Position numbers and translations under genes: made by a program
Notes under the pieces: generated by a model
Seen by the model: only the letters and a program-made list of their open reading frames with translations
Told to the model about the DNA's origin: nothing
The model's database searches: none
NCBI GenBank assembly: GCA_022495005.1
Contig: JAGYXB010000815.1
Coordinates: forward strand, 434,001-498,000
Direction: 5' to 3'
DNA from: Rhyacophila brunnea
Taxonomy: Eukaryota > Arthropoda > Insecta > Trichoptera > Rhyacophilidae
Length of the DNA stretch: 64,000 nt
Shown here: one piece after another, positions 1 to 14,900 of the stretch
Position numbering within the stretch: the stretch's first letter is position 1
How the letters are laid out: the number at the start of each line of letters is the position of its first letter

Positions 1-97
1 ACTACGTATGGGCAGTAAATAAAGGAAAAAACGAGAAAATGTAATATAATTAAAAATTACATTTTTCCTCTCCTAATATGCTGTAGATACTAGATAC

Positions 98-1035
98 CAG
101 TGGCGAGGGGTGGAGGTAGGGTGTTAAAAGTCGACATAAATAGTGCGCATTAAACTTTGTCAGTCAAACGTTAGTTACTGGTCAAAAACCAATACTAAAA
201 TGTGTAGATAGTGTTTGTTAGTTTTTAAAAATCAATTGAACCCTGCTTAATCCAAGCCATGGTGTCAAAAAATATTCGTTTATCTATAAAATGTTTAAAA
301 TTACATATGTCATTAAAACATACATAACTTTAGATATTTTATAGATATGCGAATATTTTATATCGATTATGATTTGGTATAGGCAGAGCTTAGTGAATTA
401 AAAAAAACTAACCAACAACTTATGTTATATAATATTATATACCCATAGCATACCTAAATATGATTATAATACCTAATTGGTTTAAGCAGAGTTTAATTGA
501 ATTTTAAAAACTAACCAACACCGTCTGCAAATTGTATTGTTGGTTCAATGAAAACAGATAAGCATTGATGGCCCCCACAAGGGGGGGGGGGCTGACAGAA
601 CTAGCCTGGGGGCCCGGCATGGCGAGTCGACCAGATAAGTGAGATAAACACACATCAAAAATTTGCTCTAATAGTAAAAAAAGTCGCTTGCGGAGCTATT
701 TTCCTTCAATAATGCTATTATTTAAAATGATGTGGTTGTACGATACAATTTTAAATTGTGTATCGACAGGTACTCGACACTTCCATAATTCAAATGGATA
801 TATTAAAATATTATACACATTAATTTTACCGCGTATACTATTTGGAAAACGCTACTGTAGAGCATCACACTGCCTTTATAATTACTGATTAGAGATAGGT
901 AGGGGGGCCCGCCAAAGATCCTAGCCGGGGGCCCGCTTCAGGATGTGGAGGCCATGCAGATAAGTGTGACTGACAAAATTTACTGTGCACTATTTATGTC
1001 GAATCTTAACAGCATACCTCCCACCTTCGCTACTG
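98..1035. mobile_element. Non-autonomous hAT element, family A (CAGTGGCGAGG ends)
   Basis: The left end reads CAGTGGCGAGGGGTGGAGG and the right end is its inverted complement (CCTCCCACCTTCGCTACTG). The flanking 8-bp duplication CTAGATAC is exact (90-97 and 1036-1043), diagnostic of hAT insertion. The terminal inverted repeats exceed 70 bp. The middle (about 215-418) is itself an imperfect hairpin. No transposase is present. A second hAT element sits inside the right arm. Related copies occur at 18478, 22949, about 26290 and 26640. Confidence 0.88.
563..956. mobile_element. Nested non-autonomous hAT element, family B (GGCCCCCACA ends)
   Basis: Ends CATTGATGGCCCCCACA and TGTGGAGGCCATG are inverted, with an exact 8-bp duplication CAGATAAG at 555-562 and 957-964. 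Removing it restores continuity of the family A right arm. A longer relative with the same GC-rich subterminal text is at 23553-24288. No coding capacity is seen. Confidence 0.85.
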
Positions 1036-1597
1036 CTAGATACATATTATGCGCCGGTTCATAAAATGTTCAATTTCGAGAGCTGATTGATTATACATAG
1101 TATGTACGTAATTAAACACACTGTTTGCCGATAATGGTTCAACAATATTTTTTTCATTATTGCTTGCCTTATGATCTTTTATGATTTATTTTAAATCTTA
1201 TTATCGAACCTTGATCTTTGGCCAACCAACTATTTACCGGCAACTAATTACTGCGAACACCTTCTCGTAAACCATAAAATCTTGTCAATACAACATCGTC
1301 CGTGCTGTAGATATGTAGGTAGTAATATATATATGAAATATATACTATAATATATACGAAATTTATTGTTAAGAAATAGTGAAAACATGAAACGTGAAAT
1401 TTAAAAAAATCGCAGTGTTTTGATTAAACGCGTGATAAATAAAAGAAACTGTGAATCTTTTGAAAGATATATAAATATAATATATTACTGTGAATAGAAG
1501 TTAAATATTTTTTCGATTTGTCGTTTCGTTGTCAAATGTTCAAAAGTTTTTTAAAAGCTTCCGAAGTTTTTGTCGCAGTATTTAAAAAAATATAATA

Positions 1598-2010
1598 CAG
1601 TAGAACCTGGATTAACAGACAACATAACCGGTCAAAAGTGAAAATAAAATTGTGAAAAACATTATGTTAATGTTATACATATTTAAATCCAAGTGTCTAA
1701 TAATATTTATTGACTATCCATCTGATAACGAAATTCATCTATATTAGACGAATTTTCTTATTTTTAGAGAATTGATTATAAAAAAAACAGCAGACTTCAA
1801 AAGTGCAAACGAACCTTGATTCTTCTTTCAAAGCAGGATTACCGAAAGCAAGCGCGTCGACATCGAACATTAACGTCACTGCACAACGGATGTGTCTGGA
1901 CTCTAGATATATCATCAAACAGGATTTTGTTTGTGTTTTTATATAACGGACTTTCGGCTTCAACGGACACCCCCTTACCCGCATTGGTCAGTAATATCGA
2001 GGTTCTAATG
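1598..2010 (-). mobile_element. pogo/Tigger-like MITE, TA-flanked
   Basis: It begins CAGTAGAACCTGGATTAAC after TA (1596-1597) and ends ATATCGAGGTTCTAATG before TA (2011-2012). CAGTAGAACCTCG ends are typical of pogo/Tigger elements. Both halves match, in inverted orientation, the outer parts of the larger element at 48070-49380, so this is an internal-deletion derivative. Open frames on either strand here are element sequence, not host genes. Confidence 0.75.
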
Positions 2011-2040
2011 TAATTGTACTGTATCGTAGCTATATAACTA

Positions 2041-2245
2041 TTTTACCACGTTTTTATTAGCTCGTTCGTATTCTTGTTTGTCCAATACAATCTTGCGATC
2101 GATTTTTAACTAACTTCCCGACTAAGTAGCAGCAGAATTGAATTCATTTTCAGTTAATTCTGTTTTGTATGGAAAGTTATTTCGGAAAAAAATCGTAAAA
2201 AGTAAAACACTATTATTGGTTGCTAAGGGGGTCCTAGCAACTAAA
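2041..2245 (+). repeat. Dispersed repeat, copy 1 (inverted partner at 6180-6470)
   Basis: The segment runs from ACCACGTTTTTATTAGCTCG to GTTGCTAAGGGGGTCC. Its reverse complement recurs at about 6180-6470, including the shared AACTAACTTCCCGACTA and TTCTGTTTTGTATGGAA blocks. No TSD or coding signal was recognised, so the class is unknown. Confidence 0.75.
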
Positions 2246-2995
2246 TTATTAATAATATACGTGCTTTACTATGGAAATCAATATGAAATGTCAAAATGAC
2301 ATTTCAGTATTCTATATTTATTCAGTATTTCTATCAAGTACAAAAAAAGTATTTATTAATACATAGAATTGTCAAGTTTATATGATTCAACAGAAAATTT
2401 AAAAACATGGTATATAAAAAGTTCGTTTTTATCTTGTAATTATTGTAATTTAATTCATTTAGAAATTAAATTTCTGAGACATTATATATTGAAATATTAC
2501 TATTTACTACTATACTGCTTTTAATTAAAGGGTTTGGCCCATATCTGTAGAATGGTCCTTACTTACTCAAGTATATATTACATACTTCATACTTTATAAT
2601 GACATTTGAAATTATTTTGCAAACGCATGAAGCATCGTTCAGTTGGTAAAATCTACAAATATTAACGTCGCTCTGTTGACATTTCGATTTTATTACTCAC
2701 TGCCATTTTTTAATACATATATTCATTGTAATTACAATATGTTCGAGTGGTTATTAACAGTTTTACACACATTTTACAAGACTTTTCACCTAATTAATAA
2801 TTCCTAATTATAGTGTTAGGCCTTGTCCAGATGGCGCGTGTCTCACCGCCCTTTACGCCCAAGTACCCAAACTATTGTACAGCACTCCAAGCTGACCTGC
2901 ATCACATCAGAGTCTCGTACCTAGTCAAAGTATTTATTCAATAGACTATTTGGTATTATTGTTCATATTTTTTTTCTTTATTTACAGATTCCAAT

Positions 2996-5900
2996 ATGTC
3001 GGAGCACTCAGACGTGACCGATTTCTATGCTTCTAAGAACATCTTCATCACCGGTGCCACCGGTTTCCTCGGATCATGCCTCATCGAAAAGCTGCTTAGG
3101 TCGATGCCCAACACCGGCACGATATACCTCCTCATGAGGCCCAAGAAGAATAAGACCATCGATGATCGACTTGCAGAGCTCACGAAGAATCTGGTAGAGT
3201 TCATTTATCACAATATTCTTGATTATGCAGTTAAGTACGAATTGTATAACTTCAGCAGAAATATGGACAAAACATTGACAATTATGGAAAGATCATGGGG
3301 AGACCATCATAATTGAGTAGTTAATACTAGGTACTAGTATTATAAAAACACAATTCGACTGAAAGTCTGTATACTGTAATGCTATAACTTTGGTGGCGTA
3401 TTGAAAGATGGCCACAATAATCAAAGATGTCCGTATGTATTGACGTTTCCTTATAGTAGCTATACAAATAAGTAAGTATGATTAGAGGTTGTGATCGATA
3501 ATTCTCGAGAAATAAATTTTCTGAAATTTCGAGAATTCTAATTTCTTAAGAAATTAACAATGAGATTCTGGAGAAATCGAGATATTGTTACTAAGATGCC
3601 GGCTGCAACCTGAAGAGCTAAAAAAATCTCAATGAAAAATTTTTTTTTACAGAAAAACCTAAAAAATTAAAATTTTTTCGTGGAAGATGAAATCATTTCA
3701 TAATAATGTTGATTTCTCGAGAAATCATAAAACCAATTTTGAATCTTGATAATTCACAAGCTGTATGATGTAGGTACCTACTGTTATTCATGATTTTTTA
3801 TGACTGGTTAGCTGAATATTCTAAATTCATCATGGTTCAAAAATACAAAAATCTGGCTAAAATAAATGGCTTTGTATTTATTTGGTTTTAGGCCTGACCG
3901 TCATTAAGTGATAAAACAAAAGTGCCTTAAAAGTTTAGTAGCTACTTATATGGCGACTGCCTTTCGCATTTTTATCTTATTAATCTGTTTGGTGGGTTTT
4001 TCAAAAAGGGAACAGGTATCTTTGTCAGTCAACTAAGGTTATGAATGCCATCATTTTCTGACTGTTGTATTCGTCTAAGTTTGCCATCTGTTAATATGGT
4101 ATGGTATACAGTTATCGCAGGGCCTGTCCCATCCACCTCCTGTGCGTCCATTGCATTCTGAAAAAGTGACTGCGGTTAGACGGTATCGTTGTCCTATATT
4201 TCTTCCAAGATAAAGCAGGTGCTGCACTGACTGTTAATGGTGTTCTATACCTCTCAATGATCTGGGATTTCCTGTGACCTCGATAGGAAGGTATGGATGT
4301 GGCATCCCGGGAGACCAAATTTACTGAACGAGTGTTCAATGATCAAACCTATATAATTTATTAAGTATGAATTGAACATCATTTAGTATGGAAACATCTT
4401 TATTGATGAGTTCTATAATATAATAAAATTAGAGAATTAATTTCTTTCTTGTATTCATGTATCCTGTTTTTGGTTAACAGATCTTCGAAAAACTCCTCGA
4501 ATCAGCAGGGCAAGAGGTGTTCAACCGTCTGGTACCGATTGCTGGTGAAATCTCCGAAGATAATCTCGGCCTGTCTCCGGCCGATAGAAAGAAGCTCATC
4601 GATGAAATTGATGTGGTGGTTCATTCGGCGGCTACCCTGGATTTTCAACAGAACCTGAAGCCAACCGTTTCTGTTAATCTGCTCGGCACCAGGAGGGTGA
4701 TGGATCTGTGCAAGGAGATGAAGAAGCTAAAGGTAAAGATCTTATTTGAAATAATATAATATTTCCTCCTGTAGACTAGTAGCTGAATGTCTTGTTCATA
4801 AACCGTGGGTCGTCAGTTTGGTTCCCACATCTTGCAAATTGTATTTTGATCCACAACATGGACTAATAGGTTGAGCAAATGGCTAATGACCATTTTTTGT
4901 AAAAAAAACTTTGGGACATAAGATTGTAACCGGATTATAGAACCAATTAAAAAATCATCTTCAATACATTTGTTATTATTTATGTAAGTAATTATATGAA
5001 TATTTTAAACTTGTTAAAAAAATATATAGTTAACGTCTATTGCCATATGCGTAATTGCATATGGAAATGTTTACTGGGAATACTCTATCCTTACAGTAGA
5101 ATTATAAAATAAATGTGATAAAATAACTGATAAATTATTTAGAGTTCATAATAATTATTCATTTATAATTATTAAATTTATATGGTACCGTTCGCACACT
5201 TTCAGACACATTTACAATTTCAAAATTTTGAATTGTTGATCGGGGAATGAAATTTTATAAGTTTGCCATTATATGGACGCCATGACACATAATGACGTCA
5301 CTAAACAACGGATTACGTTTCTACTCATGCATGCAAACAAGCAGTATTTAGCCTATAAGGTATTTGGGAATCTAATGCATACGACCCTAGGAATCCCCAA
5401 AATATATACCATTTTCATGTATCAAAAATCTGTGAAAATAATATCATACAATTAATATTATTTTTGAATTATTAGTTAAGGGGGGACATGCTCAGCGTAG
5501 GTCAAAATGGAGCTTTTGTTCTATTTTCAAAGCATGATCCTGGACATACCTTAAACGTTGTAGATAATCTATTTATATAATTTTGAAGCCTTATTATCCT
5601 TTATATTTATTTTAAACATTTGATGACTACATAAAGTATTTTTATTACATAAAATAGTATTCTTTTAAACCTCTCGCTCTAATGTTTTAGAATATAGTCA
5701 TATTTCAGTACATAAATGTGCAGTGGTGTTTTTACATTTATTAATTTTTAAACGCATTTATAAAACCACCAGTATAATTTATATCGACATTATTATAGTG
5801 AAATATTTACGATAAAAAATTATATTGATAATCTCTGTGATCCCAAATTTGACAAGAATTAGGCATTTTATTATTCAAAAAATGGGCAAGATTAACACAT

Positions 5901-8900
5901 TTGAAGATAATTCTAAAGATACTCATTATAAGCTATGTCTTTGATCATTTAAGTGTGATAAACATCCTACGAATAATGATTGCTTTATAATAATTATTGA
6001 CCTAAGAATAAGGTAGTGTTTTTTTGAAATACGCCATTTCTTTTGGCATTCCCCAGTGGTTAAGCTACAACATACGGCCGTAGCCATAAATTGACAAACT
6101 ATAATTGAAGTAGGGAGTAAAATGATGTTAACGCGCGTGTTTGAACATGTACCGTTTAAAAAAATAGATTTATTTTTTGCTTAGTAGGGACCACCCTCTA
6201 GCAACCAATGATAGTCTTTTACTTTTTACGGATTTTTCTGAAATAACATTCCATACAAAACAGAATTAACTGAAAATTAATTCAATTTTGCGCATAGATG
6301 GCTAAAAGTATTAAAAGAATGCATTGGCATCGTGTTCTGATGTATTCTAAAAGTTTCAAATGTCCAGCTAGTCGGGAAGTTAGTTAAAAATCGATTGCAA
6401 GATTTGTACTGGACAAACAATCACCAGACAAACAAGAATACGAGCTAATAAAAACGTTGTAAAATAGTACTATTTATAGGGTACCTATTAAAAAATAAAG
6501 TAATAGATTTCTGCTTTCATATATCGCCAACGACTAATTCGTTTTGTTACCTGACAGTCTGGAGTGGACCCCTTGCCAACCGGATTGATTAATTTTAACT
6601 ACCTGTAAACTGTATGCTGTAATCGTCCTCTGTAAAATATAAACCATTCTCTACCCAAGTTCTTGTTTATTGGACTCACCATCCCCCAGTCATAACAGGA
6701 TATAGAGCAGTCATCTAAGGTGGTCCAATTAGATGGACTGATTTGTGTGCTCTTGTATAAACTGTATAGCTTGTAGTTGTATCTCAATACTCCACCCTGA
6801 TTGTGTGTTGAAGATGCAACTCAGCACGCACCGCCTAAATGAGCCCAACACTCTTATCGGTCTTATCAGCATTCTTTACAAGATGATATATCATATAAGT
6901 GTACGCTGCAATTTGATTTTTTGATAATACACACATAATTTTGAAAATCATCGGAAACACACCTATTAATTATTGAACTGGCGTTTATGTGGTAAAACTC
7001 AATTAGGTTATAGTTTTGGGTTATTTTTGTTAATTAATATTATAATAGAATTAACACAATCACTGCAGACCTTTTAATTACCACAATAAAATAACACGTT
7101 AATTATATCTAATGGCCAAGTACTCCAAACGCGCCAGTCACGGAGTTAGCACTAAATGAGTTAACAAAAATAACTTTGTTTCAAAACCAGAAACACACCT
7201 ATAAGAAAAGATTTTAAAAATATAGTGGTGTTCAGGACTCGAACCTGCATCCATCGTGTTCTGGTCAATGTTCTTCACTAATTTAGCCACCTGCACCTTA
7301 CCTAATCATGACGAAATTAGCTAATAGTCATGCAAATGAAGCGCTTCTCAAATTTTGTTAATATTGGCTACTGACTTTTGAAGTTTGTATTAAGGTACCA
7401 ATAATAAGTACTTACCTTGATTCCTAGGCGACGTCAGGATCTCGCTAAATTTTAATCCTAACGTATTTGTACTACTATTTATTCAAATACTTATACATTT
7501 TTTTATTCAACAAATAATTCATAATATTCCTGAATGTAACATTCTTTATTTGAGCATACGTAGTTTTGTTTTGTGTCCTGTCACCATAATTAAAAAAAAA
7601 ATTATAATAAGTAGATATGTTTCTGACATATTTCCAAATAAATTATGTACCTATTATGTTTAGTAAAGATTGTTAAAAAAACATACTTGATAATACAGTG
7701 AATATTTTCATTTGGCAGGTGATGGTTCATGTCTCCAGTGCATATGTCAGCTCGTTTAAATTAAACTGTGAAGAAATCCTCTACCCACTCACCGAGGACC
7801 CTGAGAAGATAATCGGTCTCTCCACCACACTTAAGGACAGCGCACTTGATGAATTAGAAGCCACGTAAGTGGATACTCTCATGAGAACTCACTTCCATTA
7901 TAATATCTGATAAGGTGTAAATTCTAGTTTGATTGTGCACATGGACCAAACCAAAGACAAAGTAAAGCTTCTTCTATCCAAGTACTGTAATACAACACCA
8001 GTTCACACCTTGCCCCGGGAAGATTTATATGTTTACTGTGTACTTAACAGAACCGTGCTTACACTCTTTTGGGAATAGATGCCGGTTTTTTCGGATGTCA
8101 GACATCGAAGAGGGCGCTTGCTGTGTTTCTGAACTGCGGCCATATTTAATCAAAACAGGTCAACCGCCACTTACGAGATTTATGTGAAACTTTTATTGAT
8201 GATAGATAGCCTGCAAGAATTTTTTTAGTCAAATTAATACGTTAAATTACATTCCATACTAATGCACTATTATGTAACACTACATATTATATTGATTTCA
8301 GCTTTAGTAGTTAGATACTAAATTTGTGCTATGTTTCTTCCAGATTGATTGGAAACCATCCGAACACGTACACATTCACTAAACACATGGCAGAGCACGA
8401 AGTAGCGAAATGCGCGAGCTTATTTCCATGCACCATCGTTAGGCCTAGTATGAGTGAGTGTTGAACATCATTTTTTCTATTTGTCTTATTTATGTGGACA
8501 TGAATATACCATAATATTATTTCACAGATTATATTAACATGCATGTTTTATTTCATTTCTTTTATGGTGTCTTTGAATTTGAAGTGCGTCTTACAATTGA
8601 ACCCTTCTCTGGAAATAGATTGCTTTGGCGATAACGCTAGTTTTTTTATTGACGATAATTTTTTTATTGTTCTGTATTGTATTTAAAAATAAGGGTGTCT
8701 TATAATCGATGACACTTATCATTATTGATGAAATATGGTAATTAATATGCGTTGAGTACACTATTGTCAAATTGGTAAGCATTCTGTACTCTTAGTTGTG
8801 ACTGATGCTAACCTACATATTTCGATTCTGTTTTTCAGTCACTGCTGCATGGAAAGAACCGATTCCGGGATGGACATCGTCAAAGAACGGCCCTCAGGGA

Positions 8901-11900
8901 TTCCTGATGGGTGCCAGCAAAGGAGTTGTCCGAAGACTGCCAGTGGCCCGAGACCTCATCAGTGATTATATTCCCGTTGATGTTGTCGTAAATGAATTGA
9001 TTGTCGCCGGTTACAAGGCTGCTAAAGACAAGTTAGTAAAATATTAAAAAAATATCTAACATGTGATGTTATTTTAATTCTAGCAGAGCGTTTCACTGTT
9101 TAAAAATAAAATGACACATACTGGTGAATAATCACTGCTATATTTGTTCATATACAAACAGACTGTTTGACCATTTAAAAACACATAAAATGACATATAC
9201 TCGAGAAAGATCTAATAACACAATGTTAGTTAGTAGTTAGTAGTAATTGTTAGTATTTAGTTAATCCTTACAGGGGAAGATAGAGGTCAAGTTATGACCA
9301 TGAAGATATATTTTTCTTAGGTAAAAAATCTGCTTTCTTATGAGAGCTATAATGAATAAGACAAGAGATTAAAATAAAGATAGCCAACCTTTGTTTAGAA
9401 AATGGCGTATGTGTAAAGACAAAGTGTATTTTTGATAGATTTATATTTGAGCAAAATTAACATGATTTAACTATGTGTAATATGATTAGTTGAGAAGTTA
9501 TTAAAATAGTATATTAAATTTTCATTAATCTAAACTAAACTGATAGCTATCAACGTTAATATGATTTTTCTTTTCGATTGTAGGGGCCCTCTCACCATCT
9601 ACCACTGTACCTCCTCTACAGTTCGACCTTTCACTTGGGGTGCCATAGAAACCAAAGTCAACAAATGTCTGCACACGTTTCCTCTCAAGAGTGCTGTATG
9701 GTAAGACACATTAATTTTTTACTTTCCCATTCAATTTCAATGAATTAATAATAATTATTAATTAAAATTGTATTTAAAAAACTGACACAACAATTTTTAC
9801 ACACACTCAGTCTATGGTCAGCCAGACTAAAATAGGATGTTGCCTATAAGATTTTGTCAGTTGATTCTTACTTTTTGAACGGAACATGCCTCCTAATGTA
9901 TTGAACATCCAAAAATATGTATCTACTCGCATCAATGGGAAGTCACCCATTAAGGCTACAGCTGACTCAATTTGAAGCCACCAAGTTTTCAAACATAGCC
10001 TGTCATCTCTATTAACTCATTAAATTAGCATTAAAAAACATATATTTTTTTTTGAAATGTATTTAAAAGTATGACTTGCGCTATTCGTCATGATTCCAAG
10101 AGATGAAAGTGTGTCTACAATATACTAAATTATTTAAAACAATCGACCAGACCTAGTATAATGAGTGTAAATTAAAATATGTATACACGCTCATTTTCTA
10201 TGGCCGGCCTTGCGCGCTTTGAATTGTAGACCTTGTGGCATGCATCCTGTTAATATTGTTGTGGTTTCAGTATATGTATTTCCGATTATAAATGTTTCAT
10301 AATAAATGGGATATTTCTGTACCTACATCAAGAAATATGATTTCCTATAAATATATCGCAAAAATATTTTAAAAGTTATTAAAGAGTAATTATGAGTTTT
10401 TTTTTTCTATTCTACGAGGGTGGGTCAATAATTCCTTAGAAAAAAGCATTAAAACAGTTTTTATTTTTGTATTTTTTTTTTATTTCAAACATAATCTCCT
10501 TGGAGCTCAATACACTTGGTTAGACGTTTCTCAATTTTTTTTAAACCGTCAGAAAAATAAGTTTTCGAAGGTCCTCAAAATAAGCATTTGTCCGATCGAT
10601 GACTTCTTCATTTGAAAAAAAACGCTGTCCACTTAGCCATTTTTTTAAGTTTGGGAAAAGGAAAAAGTCACTATCTGGCGAATACGGTGGGTGGTCGACC
10701 AATTCGAACTTCAATTCTTCAATTTTAGCCATTGATCGTAAACATGTGTGAACATGCGGCATTGTCCTGATGAAAGAGTGATTTTTCCCGTTTAAAATGA
10801 GGCTTTTTCTTCAATTTTGTTTTATTGGTCCAATAAAGATGCATAATAACTCTGCTATTTTTCCTTTTTCCAAATAGTCAAAAATAATTTCACGGCATCC
10901 CAAAATACAGCCATAACCTTACCAGCTGATTTTACGGTTTTCGCCTTCTTTGACATGGTTTGCCTTCGCGAATCCACCTCTGCTTTGACTGTCTTTCGCC
11001 CCCGGAGTATAGTGGTGTATCCATGTTTTATCTACAGTCACAAAGCCAAAAATACCCATATATCCGGATTTCATGCTTGCATGAGCCGCATAACAGGCCA
11101 GAGGCCACCACCCTATTGGCGCTTTTATTATTGTCGACTGTGAGCAAACGCGGCACCCATCTTGCAGAAATATTTTTTCATGCCCAATTTGTCATGTAAA
11201 ATAGAAATGACGCTACCTTTTGAGATCCCTGTAACCTCAATTATCTCACTCAACTTTAATCTTCGGTCACTTAACACCATGTCGTGGATTTTATTGATCA
11301 TTTCTGGTGTAGTCACCTCTACAGGACGTCCTGAGCGTGGTTCATCCTTTGTTGATGTACGACCACGTTTAAATTCATTTAACCAGTTATAAATAGTTGC
11401 AAGTGAAGGAACAGATATGCCGTAAACTAAATCCAACTCATTTTATATTTCCTTTGCTGTTAACCCTTTTATATTAAAATGTTTAATAACAGCTCTAACC
11501 TCAATTTTCTCCATTTTCCATTTTTCCATTTTCCACAAGCAATTTTTTTTTAAATGTACGAGAAACACACAACAACCCAACCAATCTGATTGAAACTTCG
11601 CAGCATACTGAATCGGTAGTGCCGCTGCATGAAAACAAACCGCTTACAGTACTAGTCGCGCCACCTGTCGGCTTTTCTAAGGACTTATTGACCCACCCTC
11701 GTATCATCATATACATGTCTGCATATAATAAATTGCTTTGTTTAAAGGTATCCTCATTTAAAGTTCCTGCCTTCTATCTGGATGTTCAAACTGTCAGCCA
11801 TCTTTGTCCACTTCATCCCGGCTTATATTCTTGACTTTGTCACAAAACTGTCTGGCGGAAGACCCATGTGAGTTGTGTACTTATTTTATATATATAAAGA

Positions 11901-14900
11901 CCACAAGACTTTTTGACTCCTAATACAGCATGGTAGAATTTTCTCGGTGTATATCCCGTCACAGCGAAGATTTTATATGATCTCTTTAATGTCTGATGGC
12001 TCTACTATGTATTAGGCATAATTCATTTAAAATTCAAGGACAAATATATTTTTGAGCAAGTATTCTTAAATGTGAAACATTTTATTGTTTTATATTTTTT
12101 TACGACAATGGCAATTCAAACTATAACTTGTTTCAGTAATTTTTATAAGTAAATCAGAAATAAGGTTCAACCTCTTTGGTTAACAGCAATATTATTATGT
12201 TATGTATAAATCATAGAAAGTTGTGTGTCAACGGGCTTGTTCTATAACATTTATTTGTGTGATGTTGTGACCTCATTCCTCACATAAGCTGCAAAAAACA
12301 ATGTAGATATTTTGATGATGTGTATCATTTTTAGAATATAATTTAGTGCGGACATTGAATGTGGTGGCAAAACCTTTGCCATCAGACCCTTTCTGTGGAC
12401 AAAGCAATGTGTCAATTGAATATTAAGATTCAACCTTTGAAGCTAAGCCACTATTGCTGCATTTGGTCTTGAGGGTGGAAGGAGGTTTCGCAGACAACGT
12501 GCAACGTGTCAATAGCATTTAAGTCATAGTTAAGAATACCTAGAAATATGTACATCTTATAACTAATCTTAAAGTGCATTGCAAACCTAAATTTACATCA
12601 ATATAATTTTTTACGATCAGTAAACTCGTCCGTGCGAACCGACGTATAAGCATTTCCCGCAGTCCGAAGGAATGTTTACGTGTCAGGTTTCACCTGTTGT
12701 ATTACAAGAATTAACAAGTAAATGGTGCATTTCTGCTACTTTGTAGTGAGAAATCCATTATTTAATTGATAACATTTGTGTCATAGTCAAATTTTGCAGA
12801 CAAAATTCTAAAAAAAAATCCACGGTGTGGGAACAAAATAACGGTCAATCAACCCACGCCGTTTCTGATATTTCCTTTGTCTTCTTTTAATATAAAAACA
12901 AATGTCACAATACAACAGTATCTAGTATCTTCAAATCGTTCAAACTAATTACACGCTTCTCGTTTCGACGTAAAGTAATTTTCATTGCAAACACAATCTT
13001 TGTAAATATTATTTGTAAACTTCTCGTTGTACGATCTGTAATTGAATTTGTATTTTGTTTGTTAAGGGATAATAAATTTGGGCTACTTTATCACGCATCA
13101 AAACCCTTCTGTTCATTCGTAACCTACCCATCATCACACTACCTTACTACAGTCTTAATAACTCCCCCAAATGTAAATTCAAATGCAATAAATTCCTATG
13201 AAAAATGTTTGAATTTCTCTCCATCAACAACACCATCTTAAGGACTTCACAATTGTTCCGCACTTTCCTAGAGAAACACGGCTTAGATAACATTGTCTGA
13301 CTTTAAATCCTTGTCTGACCTTATGTGAGCTGACATGTTACAAAGACATAAAATCTGTAGGATCAAAAAAATATCATTTTAACTGTCAAATATTTTCATG
13401 ATACATATATCTAATATTTTCCAGCCTTGTCCGTCTCCACACAAATGTGAACTCCTCATTGAACCGATTGGAGAAGTTTATCTTCACAGAATGGAAGTTC
13501 GACAACACCAAAACAATGGAATTAAATCGGACCCTAAGCGAAGTGGACAAGAAGAAATTCCATATTGATATTTCTACACTTCAGGTTTGTTTGCTGATTA
13601 AATCTAACGAAATATGGTGGAAATAATTTCCGAAAAAGACTGACCATCAGAGTTTAGATTCGCTTTCCATGCAGACGGGTCCTCTGCATGTGAAACGTCT
13701 GCGGTACTATTGTCGCCATAAAACTTTGTTTTGCACATTTGGTACCCATGAATGATGTACTGTGCGGCAAGTTTAACGTGAAGCGTGGCCGTTTCGAGAA
13801 ATACAATATGGATATAGATAACACGACGGCAGCCACGACACTTCAACTTATCATTTTCGCACTGTATCTCGTGAATCCCTGTTTTGTATACAATCATGCA
13901 TACTACATTCATGAGTGTGTAGTAGCAAAACAATATTTTTCTATTGTTTCCCAAAATAATCTCTTATACCAATGATTGTTTTCTTACACTTCAACTGTCT
14001 TTAAAAACTGTTTCACATAATTTACCCAACGCCAAATTGTCTTCTATATATCTATTATATGAGTCGTATAGAATCATATGTAGAACTGTGCACTATTCAT
14101 CGTTTCGAGAAAATGACGAAAAACGCTTTGTTGGATTTTTGAGTTTTATAAAAGCATAAAATATTTTTCTACTTTTAGAAATTAGAAATACACAACAGAA
14201 TTTACGTATGTCAGAATTCTGATTGTTGTAAATAATTAAATATACATGTTTTAAAAGTGAAGAGTGCTACATTTGATACTCACATAGTTTCTGTCTTTGT
14301 TACCAAGGTTGTGTAATGTTCTGTGTTTGATCCCAAACAATTGTGGATGACGTCACTAAGAAGTAGTTCAAATTTACCAGTGCAGTACATCATTATAATA
14401 AAAATATTGTATTTTTTTATTTATTGATTTCAATTTTAATAGGTACCTACATAAAATTTATAATACTTTAATTTTAAATTGATTAAATATTGTGGGTATT
14501 AAAAAATAACATGAAACCATAAACATACAGGGAGACAGAGATATTATTGTATGACATATTTTATAATAAAGAAAATAGGACATATTTTCCAATGTATTAG
14601 GTATTAAGAATAATAACGGAATAAAATCTATACTATAAGTTCATTTAGAATGTCATCTTGTATTTCACCTAGGTTCACGTCCCCCGAATCTCGTAAATTA
14701 TTCCGGGAGTTATTTTCATCAAATGTTTTTTTTTATATAATTGGAGAGTACCTAGGTAAAGTTTACCATTGTGGCCCATAATGCTTAGTTAATAATTTAT
14801 TCAAAAACTTCTTTCACTTGGCAACCTTTTTGCAACTGTAAATGGACGAATCGGATCAATGTTATTATTTTTCTTGTATAATATTCTTTAGTTTCCCGTA

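Larger units (their letters stand above)
1044..2987. other. 5' flank of FAR, no gene
   Basis: This stretch holds a pogo/Tigger-like MITE at 1598-2010 and a dispersed repeat at about 2041-2245. The remainder is unique AT-rich sequence. The FAR promoter and 5' UTR exon should lie here or further left, but no site can be named. Confidence 0.5.
4733..7718 (+). other. FAR intron 2
   Basis: It contains a SINE fragment (4780-4900), the inverted dispersed repeat (6180-6470), a MITE fragment (7058-7185) and a tRNA-like SINE head (7205-7300). The parts at 5100-6100 and 6480-6950 hold nothing I recognise. Confidence 0.6.

Noticed and set aside
4112..4339. 75-codon minus-strand frame in FAR intron 1
   Set aside because: No motif match; kept only as a possible old repeat fragment.
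13604..13954. Overlapping frames on both strands in FAR intron 8, locally less AT-rich
   Set aside because: No family resemblance in any frame; possibly an old repeat, but the element cannot be named.
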